DNA of 64,000 nt from Kibdelosporangium banguiense (GTDB lineage Bacteria; Actinomycetota; Actinomycetes; Mycobacteriales; Pseudonocardiaceae): assembly GCF_017876405.1 (NCBI RefSeq), contig NZ_JAGINW010000001.1, forward strand, positions 4,105,203 through 4,169,202. Direction: 5' to 3'. Shown in pieces: positions 54,501-62,712 of the stretch. The notes beneath the pieces are model-generated. The model saw only the letters and a program-made list of their open reading frames with translations. It did no database searches and was not told the origin of the DNA. The translations under genes were made by a program, and so were the position numbers. Numbering within the stretch: the stretch's first letter is position 1; each line of letters starts with the position of its first letter.

Positions 54501-57500
54501 CGACTACACACCTGGATCGCACTACCGGGGCGCCGTCCTCGACTCCAAACCGGACTCCTACTGGCGGTTCGGCGAGTCTGACGGGACCACTGCGGCCAGC
54601 GAGATCGCGGTCAACCTGGGCACTGACAAAGCGCAGTATCGCGATGTCACGCTTGGCACTCCGGGCGTGCTGGGGGCGACAGACAACTCGGCCGCGACAT
54701 TCAACGGCGGGTCCTCCTTGGCGACGCTGCCGAGCGGCTTGGTGAAGAAGAGCCGTGAGCTGACTGTCGAGATGTGGTTCAAGACCACCAACGGCGGAAT
54801 GCTGTTCGGTGCGCAAAGCAAGCCATGGGAGCAAGACGACACCGGTGCGGTGCCAATGCTCTACGTTGGCATGGACGGGAAGCTTCGCGGACAGTTCTGG
54901 ACAGGCACGGCCAACCCGATCACCACGCCGAACCCGGTGAACGACAACCAATGGCATCATGTCGTGCTGTCCAGTTCGCTCGTCGCGCAGACGCTGTATC
55001 TTGACGGGCAGGAGATAGGGACCCGTCAGGGCGTCATCAACCACAGCACCTTCACATACAGCCAGATCGGTGCTGCTCAGACCAAGAACATCTCGACTTG
55101 GCCGTCGCTGCCGCAGACACGTGGTTTCTTCAGTGGAACGATCGATGAGGTCGCGGTCTATCAGCATCCAGTCGGCCTGACGGCGGTGCGGGCACATCAT
55201 CAGGCCCGTGCCGGTGGTGATCAGATCGCGGCAGTGAAGCTCCCGTCAGGCCGCGTGACCGCGCAGCTCAAGTACGACAATGCGAACGCCCGGCTGCGTG
55301 AGTATGTCGACCGCGACGGCGGCACATGGAAGATCGATGTGCCGACGGTCTCCGGGACGACCAACAACATCGTCCGTACCGTCCGGGTGGCGGATCCTGC
55401 CAACCGGCCGCATTACTACGACTACGACCCCGTCCGTGGGCGGATCCTCCGTTACCTGGCACCACTTGGTATGGACACTCGGCCGGAGGACCGGCCGCCG
55501 ACCTCGACGACCACGCGCCCGCCGCCCACATGCACCACGCCTCCGCCTGGCGAGCCGGTTTTCTGTGATGTGCCGATCGAAGGTGGTCCGGGCTCGTTCC
55601 CGCCTGTCGACGTGCAGGGCGCGCGCACCTTTGATTATGACGAAAACGGCTTCCAGAGCACGATCATCGACGAGAACGGCAGTGGCGTCACGCTCACGCA
55701 TGACGATCGAGGCAACGTCCGTTCCCGCAAGACGTGCCGGACCGGACCGGCTGACTGCCAGACGGCCTATTTCGAGTACTTCATGACCGACAATCTGACC
55801 GATCCACGGCTGGACAAGATCGTCGCGTCCCGGGACGCGCGGTCAGCCAACGCCACAGACCCCGCGTACCGGACCAGTTACACGTACACGTCCCGAGGTG
55901 AACTCGCGACACAGACGACCGCGGATGGCGCGGTCGTGCGGCACGTCTACAACGAGGACAGGGAGCCTGCGTACGACGGCGGGGGCGCGCCGAACGGGCT
56001 GGTCAAGACCAGCACGGATGCCCGAGGCGCGATCACGCGATATTCCTATTACCGCAGCGGTGACCTCGCCGAGGTGACAAGCCCGTCCGGACTGGTCACC
56101 CGCTTCACCTACGACGTGCTGGGCCGGCGGATCTCGTCGAAGCAGATCTCCGAATCCTTCCCAGCCGGCCTGACCACGACGTACGAGTACGACAAGCTGT
56201 CCAGGCCAACTGCGACAACCGCGCCGCCGACAACGAACTCGATCACCGGCGTGAAGCACACTCTCAAAGCGACGACGACCTACGACGCGGATGGACGGCC
56301 CGAGCGCGTGGAGGCCGTCGACACGACCGGCGGTGATCCGGCTCGAACGTCCACAATGGCCTACGACGACCGAGGTCGTCTCGCGCGCGTCACCGACGCT
56401 GAAGGCCATGAGACCAGCTACGGCTACGACGTGTTCGGCAACCGCACTTGGCAGGTCAACGCGGCCGGTGTGAGGTACGAGTTCGCCTACACCGCTCGCA
56501 ACAAGATCGCCGAGATCCGGCTCCGTGGCTGGAACGGCGATCCGGGGCAGGCGCCTCCGGGACCGGCGGACTATCTCGTGGTCCGGTCCTACGCCTACGA
56601 CCTCGCCGGTCAGCTTGTGCGGCAGACCGACGCCATGGGACGCACCACGCGTTACCGTTACTACACCGATGGCCTGCTGCGCCAGGTGATCGCCGCTGGA
56701 GTGCACAATCCGGACGGTTCCACGCGGGACATCGTCCTGTCGGACAACACCTACAACGGTGCCGGGCACTTGACTCGGCAGACCACTGCGGGTGGCCGGA
56801 AGGCAGCGTTCGAGTACGACGGTGTCGGCCGGATTGTCAGCAGCACAGCCGATCCGGACGGACTCAAACGGCGTACAGGGTTCCAGTACGACGCCAACGG
56901 GAACGTGACCCAGGTGGCCCGGACCGGCAACGAATCCAACACGGGCGCCTTCAACGACGCCTCGGCTGAGATCGTCGACTTCGGGTATGACGAGGCCGGT
57001 CGGCAGACCAGTGAGAGCGTCCACGTTGGAGCAGACCGTCTCGTCACGTCCCGGGCTTACGATCAGCGGGGCCTGCTGACAGCACAGACGGATCCGCGAG
57101 GTACCGAAGAAGGCGCCGACCGTGCGGCGTACACGGCGAACATCACCTATGACGAGCTCGGTCGGCCGGTGGTCGTCACGGCCCCACCGGTGTCGGTAGA
57201 GCAAAACGGTGTTGCGCCCGAGATCAAGCGTGCTGAGACCAAGACTGGCTACGACACCTTCAACGCGCCGACACATGTCAAGAACGCTGCTGGGCACACA
57301 ACCCGGACGACGTACGACAAGGTAGGGCGGGCGGTAGATGTTTCGCTGCCTGACTACACCCCTCCCGGTGCGACGCAACCGATCAAGGCAAGTGTCCGCA
57401 GCGAATACGACAGCCTGGGCAACGCCGTCGCGGTGACCGATCCGCGAGGGGCGGTCAGCAGGTTCGCGTACGACCAGATGAATCGCCTTGTCACGCGCAC

Positions 57501-60500
57501 AGAGCCGAAACCGGACGTGCCAGGTGAGGCCGGTGGTACATGGCAGTACACGTACACGCGGGTCGGTGAACTGCTGTCGGTAACTGATCCGTCGGGTGCG
57601 CGCACCGAGAGCACGTACGACGACCTTGGACGTCGTGTCACGAGCAGTGTGCTGGAACGTAGGCCCACTCCAGGGACGTTTACGAGTTCGTTCACCTACA
57701 ACGATTCCAACGACCTCATCGCGAGCACGTCACCGACCGGTGCGACAAGCCGCTTGGCCTATGACACCGTCGGTGCATTGATCACGGCAACGAGCCCATC
57801 AGGTGTCAAAACCCAGCTGGGTTACGACCTTGCCGGGCGCAGTGCCAAAGCCGTCGACGGTCTGGGTCGTGCGCAGCGCATGGCATACGACCCCGCAGGC
57901 CGGTTGAGCAAGGCGATGGATCTCGCGCCGGACGGCAGCCTCATCAAGCAGACCAAGCTTGGGTATGACCGTGCTGGCAACGTCACCTCAGTCATCGACC
58001 CATTGCAGAACACTGCGCGGTTCACCGTTGACGCTCTCGGCCGTGTCACCGAACAGACAGAACCTGTCTCGCCCACCGAGTCCGTCAAGACGTCGTTCGG
58101 CTATGACGTCGTCGGCAATGTTTCGCGATTCACCGACGGCCGCGGCAACACGACTCGGTACACAGTCAATCCCTGGGGCCTGCAGGAATCTGTCGTCGAG
58201 CCAGCCACTCAAGCCCATCCCGCATTGGCTGACCGGACGTGGACAACCGCGTACGACGCCACTGCCAACCCGGTCAGCACAACAGCTCCCGGTGGGGTCC
58301 GGCGTGATCGGACTTTCGACCTGCTCGGCCGATTGACCAAGGAAACCGGTCCCAACACGGCAGACCGGGTGGCCGCCTACAACGAACTCGGTCAGGTGAC
58401 GCGGGTCAACGCGCCAGGTGGCGAGAACACATTCGCCTACAACGACCGCGGCGGTCTGCTCAGCACTGCCGGGCCTTCCGGCGACTCAGGCTTCGGCTAC
58501 GACGCGGACGGCAACGTCACCAGCCGGACGGACGCCTCAGGCACGTCGACATATGGATATGCCAACGGCCGGCTGAACTCGATCACAGACGGGATCACCG
58601 GCACTGCGCAAACGTTGGCCTACGACGACACCGGCGCGGTTTCGAGCGTCAACTACGGCAACGGCCGGACTCGTACGTTCGACTACGACAACCTTGGGCG
58701 CCTCAAGACCGACACTGTCGGATCAGCCGCGTCGATGACGTACTCCTACGACTTGGCCGACAGGTTGACTTCAAAAACGACCCAGGGTGTTGCGGGCGCT
58801 GGCGCGAACACCTACTCCTACGACTTCCTCGGCCGGCTGACGTCGTGGACCGGCAACGGCTCGACCACCGACTACGGCTGGGACCCAGCCGGAAACCGGA
58901 TCCGGGCAGGCAACAAGACATCGTCCTTTGACGAACGCAACCGCCTGCAGTCCGACGGGACAAGCAGCTTCGCCTACACGCCGCGCGGAACCCTGTCCAC
59001 CAAGACAACTGGCGGCACCACCGATTCGTTCACCTTCGACGCTTTCGACCGCCTGACCAAACAAGGCGTTGTCGGCTACTCGTACGACAGCCTCGACCGC
59101 GTTGTCACCCGTGGCGCGACATCGTTCAAGTACAGCGGCGGTACCAACGAGTTGGCTTCCGACGGCGCCTCCAGGTTCAGCCGGGGCCCGTCCTCCGAAC
59201 TCCTCGCCACATCCGCCGGCTCGGACAAGCGTTTGGCCGTCGCAGACCAGCACGGCGACCTTGTCGGCGGTTTCGACCCGGCAGGCGGCTTGACCACGCT
59301 GGCCGACTCGGTCACCTTCGACCCGTTCGGCAAGCCTCTTGCCACCGCGGGGGTCAAACGTCCAATCGGCTATCAGGGCGACTACACCGACCCGGACACA
59401 GGCAACGTGAACATGACCGCCCGCTGGTACGACCCAGCCAACGGCGCGTTCCTCAGCCGCGACTCCGCGACGCTGTCATCCCGCGAATCCAATCGCTACA
59501 GCTACGCCATCGGCTCCCCGACGAACTACTCCGACCCCAGCGGCCACTCGATCTGGGGTGACTGGTGGGACAACTTCGACTGGAAGTGCGCACTGTACGT
59601 CCCAGGTCTTTCTGACTGGTTCGGCTTCTGCCCAGGCGGAGGCGGTGCCGGCGGAGGCGGCGGTTCTGGTTCGGCGGGACCTTGTTCCAAACTCGGTCCT
59701 GAGATCCTGGCTTGGGGCGGCTCGCCGTGCTGCAACAGCGGCGGCAAGAAGGGTGACGCCCAACTCGTCGGCTACAACACCTGCGGCAACAGCAACGGCG
59801 ATGGCACCGGTACTGGGTCCGGCGGCGGTGGAGGAGGCGGTGGTGGCGGTGGAGGTGGCCGCTGCCGCAAGGCGTGTAAGCCAGGCTCTGGCTCAGGCCA
59901 ACCCGCGCGTCCCCGTCCCGACCCGGCCGTCGCCGCTCGCGAGGCGGCCCACCAGGCCGCCCGCAACAACCCGATGCCGATCCCGCAGGCGATGTTCGTG
60001 CCGCTGTACGGTTCTTCGTTCACTGCGCCTGTGTCTGCGGCACCGGACATGCCATCGAAGACAGCGAGCGACTACCGGGCACCGGTCGAGGACGTCAACC
60101 GCAGCTACCAACGGCTGCACGACTCATTGCTCGTCGACAACGACGTCCTGCTCGGCCATGTCAAGAGTTCAGCCTCAGCCCCATCCGAAGGCGTCGTTAT
60201 CCAGGTAGGTGGCGACGACTGCCCGCTCTGGAGTTGGATCTGCGATACCGGAGACGCGGTCGGTGATGCCGCTTCAGACGCAGCCGACTTCGTTGCCGAC
60301 AAGGCCGACGACATCGGCGGCGCGTTGCTGGGCGTCGGCGGCATGCTGGGTGGCGGTCTGCTGATGGTTGGCAGCGCAACGGTGGTCGCTGGTGGCGTGG
60401 TCACGTGTGGAACAGGTGTCCTCTGCCCTGTCGGTGGTGGGGCTATTGCTCTTGGCGCAGGCGGATTCCTGCTTGGTGGCGGCGTGCTGGCCGCTGGCGC

Positions 60501-60894
60501 CGACCAGTTCTACCAGAGCATGGACAATCTCTTCGGTGGCAACGGACCGTCGAGCGGCGGACCGGGACCTGGCGCAGCCAACAAGGCGCCAGAGCCGCCT
60601 GACGTGTCAGAGCTTGCTGCGAAGATCGACCCTGACAAGCTGAACATGACAAAAACGGTCGAGAACCATTTTGGCGACATCAACCGGAAGGGAGAGCCTG
60701 CTCGTCCTTACATGAACTCAACGCAGGTGGTGCGCGAGATCATGGCTGGAAGCAAGCCGGTTGCCGATCCGCGTGGTACGCCTGGCGCTGTTCGTTGGGA
60801 CACTCCCGGCGCGTTCAAAGGGTCGGCGGGAACGTGGGAGCTGGTGATTGATACAAATACGAATACGATTCTTCACTTCAACTTCGTGAGGTAG
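51562..60894 (+). CDS. RHS/YD-repeat wall-associated polymorphic toxin, 3110 aa
   Basis: The largest gene here. An N-terminal hydrophobic signal (about 21-40) precedes a DNRLRE-like beta region (about 350-535, RWVKGQQPNHGLTVRAS). A DUF6531-type entry follows (about 763-850, NVVRTYNSLDPRPGNAFGTG), then a LamG-type domain (about 985-1215) and roughly 1350 residues of YD repeats. The RHS core end has ARWYDPANGAFLSRD and RYSYAIGSPTNYSDPSGHS near 2602-2665. A Gly-rich linker (about 2690-2790), a hydrophobic segment (about 2920-2982), and a variable C-terminal domain of about 100 residues (PARPYMNSTQVVREIMAG, TWELVIDTNTNTILHFNFVR) complete it. The tail resembles polymorphic toxin type 35 in my recollection. 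Candidate immunity genes follow directly. Confidence 0.93.
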   Translation: MGTRMPRDRFLPGPDHRIRRWFAAFLVVAVSAALYGPAFSDMFERTVPVAGPASGPGQRWGTADGLAHEAGDGKGNTAQAKSLQSKYPPIQAQPSPAVQANKTQVLNTEPKAVRGFDAATSRELPDRRKRNERTFENADGTETTEFTKDPINYRLPDGSWQPVDTTLVPTGAGWRNRADQAGVSFGPKATENDLAKVDLEKDHSLAFGVAEANPVAGEAAGSTVTYKGVRPDSDLVLETQPGLVKESLILRSAKAPQSWVFPLTLTGLTAAVVDGQVLLRDELGTVKATIPSGFMFDASPVDDHTGEPPTSYGVKYQLVQHAGQQALRMDLDSKWLNAPGRVFPVTVDPPIDMRDAASSMYVQRNSDGQNFSRVDGDLKAGHSFDSGGNYTAASYLAFPGVEATLANHRIFGAQLALTNYHSWSCSARPVTVHPVLEGWQANNQNRFPGPAYGDALASPSFAYGHIPRGTTKSPCPAATEAIVLGDAGRDLVQRWVKGQQPNHGLTVRASETDAYGWKKFTGAGTANPPRLSVTHTPYDASYKFISTVPEPPVTRLQGGKIKIQVTNLGAENWVPGRYALAYRYFSADGQYRGWHESADLPQEIGRGASVTLDANIWQTPPGSYRFEFTMIKRGMAFFTDEQIPPAVLAFQVVDVPPAVTAQYPPNGHSAPTLTPSLWAQAIDIDAPPNSSLQFRFEICDKDERNCFDSGRQPSATWTVPAGRLVWSKNYKWRVFAFDGTSESPKTQFSNLLTAVPQPEITSNLGNAPYGGNTNDFNPQVGNFTTSAVDVSVGSVGPELNVVRTYNSLDPRPGNAFGTGWSTRYDMRIVPDGDGTGNVVVTYPDGQQVRYGANLDTNGNPNGGRLIPPPGRYATLASVPGGGWTLLDKNAALHVFRADGKLAEVYDNAKRSVVFTYGTDGKLATVTNPASQRKLTFTWSGTHVGAVTTDPVNGSPLTWTYTYEGDRLTAVCDPNAGCTRYDYTPGSHYRGAVLDSKPDSYWRFGESDGTTAASEIAVNLGTDKAQYRDVTLGTPGVLGATDNSAATFNGGSSLATLPSGLVKKSRELTVEMWFKTTNGGMLFGAQSKPWEQDDTGAVPMLYVGMDGKLRGQFWTGTANPITTPNPVNDNQWHHVVLSSSLVAQTLYLDGQEIGTRQGVINHSTFTYSQIGAAQTKNISTWPSLPQTRGFFSGTIDEVAVYQHPVGLTAVRAHHQARAGGDQIAAVKLPSGRVTAQLKYDNANARLREYVDRDGGTWKIDVPTVSGTTNNIVRTVRVADPANRPHYYDYDPVRGRILRYLAPLGMDTRPEDRPPTSTTTRPPPTCTTPPPGEPVFCDVPIEGGPGSFPPVDVQGARTFDYDENGFQSTIIDENGSGVTLTHDDRGNVRSRKTCRTGPADCQTAYFEYFMTDNLTDPRLDKIVASRDARSANATDPAYRTSYTYTSRGELATQTTADGAVVRHVYNEDREPAYDGGGAPNGLVKTSTDARGAITRYSYYRSGDLAEVTSPSGLVTRFTYDVLGRRISSKQISESFPAGLTTTYEYDKLSRPTATTAPPTTNSITGVKHTLKATTTYDADGRPERVEAVDTTGGDPARTSTMAYDDRGRLARVTDAEGHETSYGYDVFGNRTWQVNAAGVRYEFAYTARNKIAEIRLRGWNGDPGQAPPGPADYLVVRSYAYDLAGQLVRQTDAMGRTTRYRYYTDGLLRQVIAAGVHNPDGSTRDIVLSDNTYNGAGHLTRQTTAGGRKAAFEYDGVGRIVSSTADPDGLKRRTGFQYDANGNVTQVARTGNESNTGAFNDASAEIVDFGYDEAGRQTSESVHVGADRLVTSRAYDQRGLLTAQTDPRGTEEGADRAAYTANITYDELGRPVVVTAPPVSVEQNGVAPEIKRAETKTGYDTFNAPTHVKNAAGHTTRTTYDKVGRAVDVSLPDYTPPGATQPIKASVRSEYDSLGNAVAVTDPRGAVSRFAYDQMNRLVTRTEPKPDVPGEAGGTWQYTYTRVGELLSVTDPSGARTESTYDDLGRRVTSSVLERRPTPGTFTSSFTYNDSNDLIASTSPTGATSRLAYDTVGALITATSPSGVKTQLGYDLAGRSAKAVDGLGRAQRMAYDPAGRLSKAMDLAPDGSLIKQTKLGYDRAGNVTSVIDPLQNTARFTVDALGRVTEQTEPVSPTESVKTSFGYDVVGNVSRFTDGRGNTTRYTVNPWGLQESVVEPATQAHPALADRTWTTAYDATANPVSTTAPGGVRRDRTFDLLGRLTKETGPNTADRVAAYNELGQVTRVNAPGGENTFAYNDRGGLLSTAGPSGDSGFGYDADGNVTSRTDASGTSTYGYANGRLNSITDGITGTAQTLAYDDTGAVSSVNYGNGRTRTFDYDNLGRLKTDTVGSAASMTYSYDLADRLTSKTTQGVAGAGANTYSYDFLGRLTSWTGNGSTTDYGWDPAGNRIRAGNKTSSFDERNRLQSDGTSSFAYTPRGTLSTKTTGGTTDSFTFDAFDRLTKQGVVGYSYDSLDRVVTRGATSFKYSGGTNELASDGASRFSRGPSSELLATSAGSDKRLAVADQHGDLVGGFDPAGGLTTLADSVTFDPFGKPLATAGVKRPIGYQGDYTDPDTGNVNMTARWYDPANGAFLSRDSATLSSRESNRYSYAIGSPTNYSDPSGHSIWGDWWDNFDWKCALYVPGLSDWFGFCPGGGGAGGGGGSGSAGPCSKLGPEILAWGGSPCCNSGGKKGDAQLVGYNTCGNSNGDGTGTGSGGGGGGGGGGGGGRCRKACKPGSGSGQPARPRPDPAVAAREAAHQAARNNPMPIPQAMFVPLYGSSFTAPVSAAPDMPSKTASDYRAPVEDVNRSYQRLHDSLLVDNDVLLGHVKSSASAPSEGVVIQVGGDDCPLWSWICDTGDAVGDAASDAADFVADKADDIGGALLGVGGMLGGGLLMVGSATVVAGGVVTCGTGVLCPVGGGAIALGAGGFLLGGGVLAAGADQFYQSMDNLFGGNGPSSGGPGPGAANKAPEPPDVSELAAKIDPDKLNMTKTVENHFGDINRKGEPARPYMNSTQVVREIMAGSKPVADPRGTPGAVRWDTPGAFKGSAGTWELVIDTNTNTILHFNFVR

Positions 60895-60898
60895 TAGG

Positions 60899-61384
60899 GT
60901 GATCAAGTTCGATGTCGTGTCTGGGCATTCCCTTGCGGGGGTGCTGAAGTACAGCCGTTCTGACATGGGCTTCTTCTTTGAAGTGTCCAGTCGGTCGGAA
61001 CTGGCTGCGCGGGTGGGGGATCGGGGTCGAACGAGCCTTGTTGTCGATTCCCTTCAGCTTGAAGTCTCGGTTGAAACCGGTGAGGTTTTGTATGTTTGGG
61101 GTTACTGTCCTGAGACGGCGTGGTCCTCAGGTTCGGTTCGACCTCCGGGTTCCGCTATAGGGAAGGTTGTGGCTGAAGTCGATCTTCCATTGGAAGAAGC
61201 GGTTTCTGTCTCGATCTCGAAGTTGCCTTGGTCAATCACTTACGATCGCGATTCGGGATGGTTTCGAATTTTTTGTGCTGACTCGCAGAGCGAGGAGGTG
61301 ATCGAAATCTCTCCCGGTATATTGCTCGGTCTGTCTGAGGCGGAACTTAGTTCGATCTGGCTGCGTCCGCAGTTCTGTGATTGA
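60899..61384 (+). CDS. candidate immunity protein for the RHS toxin (161 aa)
   Basis: GTG start four bases after the toxin stop. The protein is acidic and beta-rich, without signal or membrane segments (for example LVVDSLQLEVSVETGEVLYV and SITYDRDSGWFRIFC). GC is visibly lower than in the RHS gene, typical of swapped toxin tips and their immunity genes. Position, size and composition support an immunity role; no family was recognised. Confidence 0.7.
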   Translation: MIKFDVVSGHSLAGVLKYSRSDMGFFFEVSSRSELAARVGDRGRTSLVVDSLQLEVSVETGEVLYVWGYCPETAWSSGSVRPPGSAIGKVVAEVDLPLEEAVSVSISKLPWSITYDRDSGWFRIFCADSQSEEVIEISPGILLGLSEAELSSIWLRPQFCD

Positions 61385-61403
61385 CTGGAGCGAATCTAGT
61401 GAG

Positions 61404-61751
61404 ATGACGATGGACATTCATGCGGAGAACGTTGCCGTGCTCTTGTTGGTCAGTGCGATGATCGGGTATGTGTCACGCGGAGTGCAAGCGATATCCCTTG
61501 AAGTTCTTCCAGGGCGTGTTGTGCTCTATTTTGCGGCGACGGAGCGAACTGTAGAGATCGAAGAGGATGTTACTGAGATCGCAGATGAGCTGGTAACCGG
61601 CTACGAGTCCGGGTTTGACGGTCCGTCACCGACGGTAGAGACCGATATTTACGTGGGATTGGTTGACGATGGATGGCCTGGCCGGAAAAAGCGCTTTGTG
61701 TACTGGTCAAAGGAATCCTATTTGGCGATATCGAATTCACCTGACGTGTGA
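61404..61751 (+). CDS. second small low-GC protein after the toxin (115 aa)
   Basis: Start taken at the ATG at 61404; an overlapping GTG at 61377 would add nine residues. It has a hydrophobic N-terminal part (NVAVLLLVSAMIGYVSRGVQ) and an acidic body ending KKRFVYWSKESYLAISNSPDV. It has the low GC of the preceding gene and is probably part of the same immunity module, possibly for a toxin tip now lost. No family recognised. Confidence 0.6.
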   Translation: MTMDIHAENVAVLLLVSAMIGYVSRGVQAISLEVLPGRVVLYFAATERTVEIEEDVTEIADELVTGYESGFDGPSPTVETDIYVGLVDDGWPGRKKRFVYWSKESYLAISNSPDV

Positions 61752-62135
61752 TGGATGCGAAATTTCGAACCCTTGTCAATGGTGTGAGCGTCCCTGAGGA
61801 GTGAAGATTCCTGATATCGCAATGAAGGCGCAACGGAAGGGGGATTGTCGGATATCAGGGGCTGGGTGGCCTATCTATGAAATGGAATTCGAAAGGCGGA
61901 ACATGAAGCTGGCCGTCACGGTTGGAGACAACGGATACGTTGTGGGCGCGAACCCTAAAGGTGGAGGGTGATGTGGAAATAAAGGTGATGGCCGACTATG
62001 AATCGAGTCTACTGTGGCTCACCGCGCCGCCATCCGATATTGGAAATCTTTCACTGAGTGAAGTGCCTATCGTCGTGGTCCGCATGTCAAGGGTGATACC
62101 TGGGCGAACGTCCAGTTGGGGGAATCGAGAGTTCG
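61752..62135 (+). other. low-GC tail with small reading frames, probable toxin-immunity debris
   Basis: 384 bases with AT content well above the surroundings. A GTG frame at 61801-61971 (56 codons) ends LAVTVGDNGYVVGANPKGGG, and a second GTG frame from 61973 reads DYESSLLWLTAPPSDIGNLS before running into the thioredoxin gene out of frame. These may be one broken immunity-like gene. No motif recognised. Confidence 0.4.
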
Positions 62136-62663
62136 ATGAGGCTGAGACAGCTGTTGCTTGTGCCGATTGTGGTTGGGCTGGTGGTGGGGTGTGCGAGTCC
62201 GCAGGAAAGTGTGGTGCGGGAGTCGGCCAGTGTGGTGACTTCCGCGAAGCCGGAAGTGCCGTTCAAGCTGAGGTTCACAGCGAAGACGTTGGATGGGGCT
62301 GACTTCGCGGGTGAGAGCCTGGCTGGGAAGCCTGCGGTGTTGTGGTTCTGGGCGCCGTGGTGCGAGTACTGCAAAGGTGACGCTGAACTGGTGGCCAAAG
62401 TGGCGAAGGCCAGCGTGGGCAAGGTGACGTTCGTCGGCGTGGCGGGCAAGGACGATCTGGAGCCGATGAAGAAGTTCGTGGCCGACCACAAAATGGATGG
62501 CTTCCCGCATCTCGCGGATCTGGACGGAGAGCTGTTCAAAAGGTCGCGGGTCAGTGGTACGCCGACACTCGTGTTCTTCAGCGCGGATGGAAAGACCGAC
62601 GTGCACTACGGCTCGATCGAGGAACGTGAGCTGACCAAGAAGGTCCGGGACTTGGTTGAGTAG
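62136..62663 (+). CDS. thioredoxin-fold lipoprotein (TlpA/DsbE-like)
   Basis: 175 residues. The lipoprotein signal ends VVGLVVGCASP, with Cys 19 as the lipidation site. The redoxin domain has PAVLWFWAPWCEYCKGDAEL with the WCEYC active site, VTFVGVAGKDDLEPMKKFV, and the cis-Pro loop SGTPTLVFF. It should act as an extracytoplasmic thiol-disulfide enzyme, similar to mycobacterial DsbF-type proteins. The ATG at 62136 lies at the edge of the low-GC region; the gene itself has normal GC. Confidence 0.9.
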   Translation: MRLRQLLLVPIVVGLVVGCASPQESVVRESASVVTSAKPEVPFKLRFTAKTLDGADFAGESLAGKPAVLWFWAPWCEYCKGDAELVAKVAKASVGKVTFVGVAGKDDLEPMKKFVADHKMDGFPHLADLDGELFKRSRVSGTPTLVFFSADGKTDVHYGSIEERELTKKVRDLVE

Positions 62664-62712
62664 GTGCGCCTCACCCGTTCGTCCGTTGTGAGGGGCGGCG
62701 TGGGGTGGTGTG

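Noticed and set aside
59820..59865. Simple GGCGGT repeat as a possible mobile or recombination site
   Set aside because: It encodes the glycine linker of the RHS protein and is explained by coding function.
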